Shown here piece after piece: positions 31,517 through 33,092 of a DNA stretch of 33,092 bases. Source of the DNA: Sphaerisporangium sp. (GTDB lineage Bacteria; Actinomycetota; Actinomycetes; Streptosporangiales; Streptosporangiaceae). The position numbers were made by a program, and so were the translations under genes. Positions within the stretch are counted from its first letter, which is position 1; the number at the start of each line of letters is the position of its first letter. The notes under the pieces are model-generated. The model was not told the origin of the DNA. It worked only from the letters and a program-made list of their open reading frames with translations, and ran no database searches. The stretch lies in NCBI GenBank assembly GCA_025964675.1, contig JAOPYI010000186.1:1-33092 (forward strand). Direction: 5' to 3'.

Positions 31517-31550
31517 GTTGTGCGCGGCCCCCGAGGGTGCCGCGCACAAC
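31517..31550. terminator. Bidirectional terminator between double-ferritin and hemerythrin genes
   Basis: A perfect 12-bp stem (31517-31528 with 31539-31550) closes a CCCCGAGGGT loop that can add three more pairs. It starts 9 nt after one stop codon and ends 11 nt before the other, serving both convergent genes. Confidence 0.88.
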
Positions 31551-31560
31551 GCCGCCGAGA

Positions 31561-32145
31561 TCAGCTCTTCTTGCCCATGGCGTGACGGATCACGTCGCGG
31601 ACCCGGTCCATGATGGCGATCGGCGTGCCGACCAGGAGGTTCTTCGTCGCCGACTCCACCCCGGGATGCGGATGCGTCGGTGCCAGCGCCTCCGCCGCCT
31701 TGACCCCGAGCGCCATGGTGTGGCGCTCAGACTCGCTGGTCTCCCTGACGAGCCGGGTGAACTCGTAGCGCTCCTCCGCACGGGCGTGCTCTTCCACGGC
31801 TATGCGCAGCTTCCGCAGGTGAGAGTCGAACGACGGGTCCTGCGTACCCCGCTCCTCCATCAGCGTGAGCAGTTGCTTGGCTTCGTTCTCCTCCCGCAGC
31901 CGTTCTTCCACGATGGCGTCTCCGCCGTCGAGCACGCGCCTGGCGTACGGGTGGACGATCTCTTCCTCGGCCGTCTCGTGCACGGCCAGCAGGCGTACGA
32001 GACGCTCGAAGGCCTCCGCCCGCGCCTCGCCGACAGCCCGCTCGACATCGTCGAACATGTCCCTGATCATGGCGTGCTGGCGGATCAGCAGCCCTACCAC
32101 ATCGTTCTCGTCCATCAGTTCCGGCATCGTCTTGCTGTCTGCCAT
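31561..32145 (-). CDS. Hemerythrin HHE-domain protein
   Basis: 194 residues with a hemerythrin-like four-helix domain at about 14-135. Likely diiron ligands are His24, His56 and Glu60 (HETAE), His109 or a neighbour, and His120 with Glu124 (HARAE). Family members bind O2 or sense oxygen, NO or iron. The C-terminal 60 residues (ALAPTHPHPGVES, then GTPIAIMDRVRDVIRHAMGKKS) match the tail seen in many actinobacterial HHE proteins. GGGGAG is 4 nt before the ATG at 32145; an extension to 32364 is out of keeping with the family. It is convergent with the double-ferritin gene and downstream of the 74-residue gene, from which a hairpin separates it. Confidence 0.92.
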   Translation of the reverse strand: MADSKTMPELMDENDVVGLLIRQHAMIRDMFDDVERAVGEARAEAFERLVRLLAVHETAEEEIVHPYARRVLDGGDAIVEERLREENEAKQLLTLMEERGTQDPSFDSHLRKLRIAVEEHARAEERYEFTRLVRETSESERHTMALGVKAAEALAPTHPHPGVESATKNLLVGTPIAIMDRVRDVIRHAMGKKS

Positions 32146-32185
32146 GGCACTCCCCCTGATGTGCTCGCAGTTCCGTCCACGGTGA

Positions 32186-32218
32186 GGCCGGCAGCCGCTC
32201 GTGCGGTGGCTGCCGGCC
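32186..32218 (-). terminator. Hairpin terminator after the 74-residue gene
   Basis: An 11-bp perfect stem (32186-32196 with 32208-32218) with an 11-nt loop, 27 nt beyond the stop of the 74-residue gene and 40 nt before the hemerythrin start. It suggests separate transcription, or partial attenuation, of the hemerythrin gene. Confidence 0.75.
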
Positions 32219-32245
32219 ATGCCCCGGCGTGGTGGTGACCTCGGT

Positions 32246-32470
32246 CTACTTGGTGCTGTCGGCCAGGTCGACGAGCGCGGTGGCGGCACGGAAGTATTTG
32301 TTGCGGCCGAGATCGCCGACCGTGTTGATCCGGAACGCCTCCTTGAGGAGCTTGGCGTCGCCATCGCTCACCCCTGCAAGCGCGGACACGGGGGCCTTGA
32401 TAAGTTCCGCGAGGCTCTTGTCCTCGTATTCTCTGTCCAGAAGTTTGGACAAATCCGCGATAGTCGCCAT
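32246..32470 (-). CDS. Small helix-hairpin-helix-like protein (74 aa)
   Basis: 74 residues, beginning MATIADLSKLLDREYEDKS and continuing LAELIKAPVSALAGVSDGDAKLLKEAF and INTVGDLGRNKYFRAA. The PVSALAGVSDGDAKLLKEAFRINTVGDLG part has the rhythm of a helix-hairpin-helix (two helices around a Gly-containing turn, then TVGDL), a fold usually involved in nonspecific nucleic-acid or protein contacts. No named family is certain. GGGGG lies 4 nt before the ATG at 32470 and a hairpin terminator follows. It is on the same strand as the hemerythrin gene and 101 bp upstream of it. Similar short proteins are annotated hypothetical in many bacteria. Confidence 0.72.
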   Translation of the reverse strand: MATIADLSKLLDREYEDKSLAELIKAPVSALAGVSDGDAKLLKEAFRINTVGDLGRNKYFRAATALVDLADSTK

Positions 32471-32636
32471 AGATCCCCCAGTGAAGTCGCCGCCCGGACC
32501 GGAGTGTCGGGCACTGAAAGACTTTCCCCGTGGGGATATGTGACACGGATATCTACCGACAAGACCGGGTAAAAGAGCCGCGGGCGGGGGCACGGCCGTA
32601 TCCCGCCTGGCTCAGCTCGTCAGCGTGGAAGAGTGA

Positions 32637-33092
32637 TCACAAGCGGATTTCCAGCAACTGCCCCGGCCAATCGCCCACCATGAACGGCTCCGTCCTGGTG
32701 AAGCCCTGGGCTTCGTAGTACTTGACCAGACGGCCGTCGCCGCCGGCGTAGCAGTCGACCCGCAGCAGCGACACGCCGAGCTCGACGGCCTCCTGCCTGG
32801 CCCGCCGCAGCAGCGCGGCCCCGACCCCGTGCCCGGCGTACGCCCGATCGATCACCAGCGCCTGCACGTACAGCTCAGTCTCGGCGGCGGGCGCGATGTA
32901 GGACATCGGCGGCCCGATCACGACGCATCCGGCGGGCCGGCCGTCGACCTCGGCGATACGCATGCCACCGGAGCCGGCGTGGGAGGTGACCAGCTCGACA
33001 CGGGCCGGGTCGGCCGAGAAAGGCCGGCTGCCCCACTGTCCCGTACGGCCACGCTCGGCCAGCCACGCCACGGCGCTGTCGTACATCGCCAG
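32637..33092 (-). CDS. GNAT-family N-acetyltransferase (5' end outside the window)
   Basis: 151 C-terminal residues of a GNAT acetyltransferase, which transfers acetyl from acetyl-CoA to an amine. The acetyl-CoA loop is VIDRAYAGHGVGAALLRRARQ, preceded by the ELYVQAL strand and followed by LLRVDCYAGGDGRLVKYYEAQGFTR, the usual motif B with its Tyr. The reading frame continues through the window edge (Leu-Ala before MYDSAVAWL), and GNAT proteins usually have 10 to 25 residues before this point, so the start is missing. The substrate is unknown. It is on the same strand as, and 166 bp upstream of, the 74-residue gene. Confidence 0.9.
   Translation of the reverse strand: MAMYDSAVAWLAERGRTGQWGSRPFSADPARVELVTSHAGSGGMRIAEVDGRPAGCVVIGPPMSYIAPAAETELYVQALVIDRAYAGHGVGAALLRRARQEAVELGVSLLRVDCYAGGDGRLVKYYEAQGFTRTEPFMVGDWPGQLLEIRL

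Noticed and set aside
30249-31547. 432-codon frame antisense to the double-ferritin gene
   Set aside because: It is fully antisense to a well-supported gene and crosses its terminator and promoter; it has no family signature.

Overview
The window is very GC-rich, with strongly GC-biased third codon positions, GTG and TTG starts, and gene families typical of mycelial actinobacteria: an LCP ligase with a LytR_C tail, a CopD-CtaG fusion, a PPOX-type protein of an F420-linked class, an XRE regulator with a helical-repeat tail, and an Rv1733c-type membrane protein. A filamentous actinomycete of the Streptosporangiales type is the best guess. This is inferred from gene content only. There are no rRNA or tRNA genes, CRISPR arrays or transposases. 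The first and last genes are cut by the window edges.

Layout. 1-2990 (minus): N-terminus of a GH95 glycosidase, a long hairpin, a cytochrome P450 and undecaprenyl-diphosphatase. 3128-4828: an XRE regulator divergent from a 64-residue protein. 4874-13498 (minus): 6-phosphogluconate dehydrogenase, a HAD phosphatase, an LCP ligase, an acyltransferase-3, two CNNM/CBS membrane proteins and a PPOX protein. 13499-14599: a regulatory-looking gap with a 17-bp perfect palindrome and a parS-like site, then a VOC protein converging on a CsbD protein. 14880-18767 (plus): CopD-CtaG, DedA and an APC permease, abutting a convergent single-pass membrane protein.

20086-22808 (plus): a tight run of Rv1733c-like, universal stress and CBS-type site-2 protease genes. 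These are the same three families as the DosR dormancy-regulon members Rv1733c, Rv2623 and Rv2625c/Rip3 of Mycobacterium tuberculosis. GGG...GTCCC dyads lie upstream.

22839-27291: a sugar/envelope block of GT2, DUF2064 transferase and methyltransferase (translationally coupled, minus), a polytopic GT-C-like protein (plus) and a dTDP-L-rhamnose-4-epimerase-like SDR with a CxxH/CxxC insertion. 27389-28447: a membrane SpoIIE/PP2C phosphatase, then an AT-richer gap of 428 bp.

28876-32470: a stress and iron/oxygen neighbourhood with DUF2277, two small membrane-type proteins, a 399-residue protein that reads as two tandem ferritin-like bundles (the N-terminal one with altered ligands), a convergent hemerythrin-domain protein and a 74-residue helix-hairpin-helix-like protein. 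The double-ferritin gene has a SigB-type promoter match overlapping a 10-bp inverted repeat. A GNAT acetyltransferase is cut by the right edge.

The best candidates for undescribed biology are the DosR-like operon with its dyads, the double-ferritin gene with its promoter and hemerythrin neighbour, and the 13.6-kb gap.
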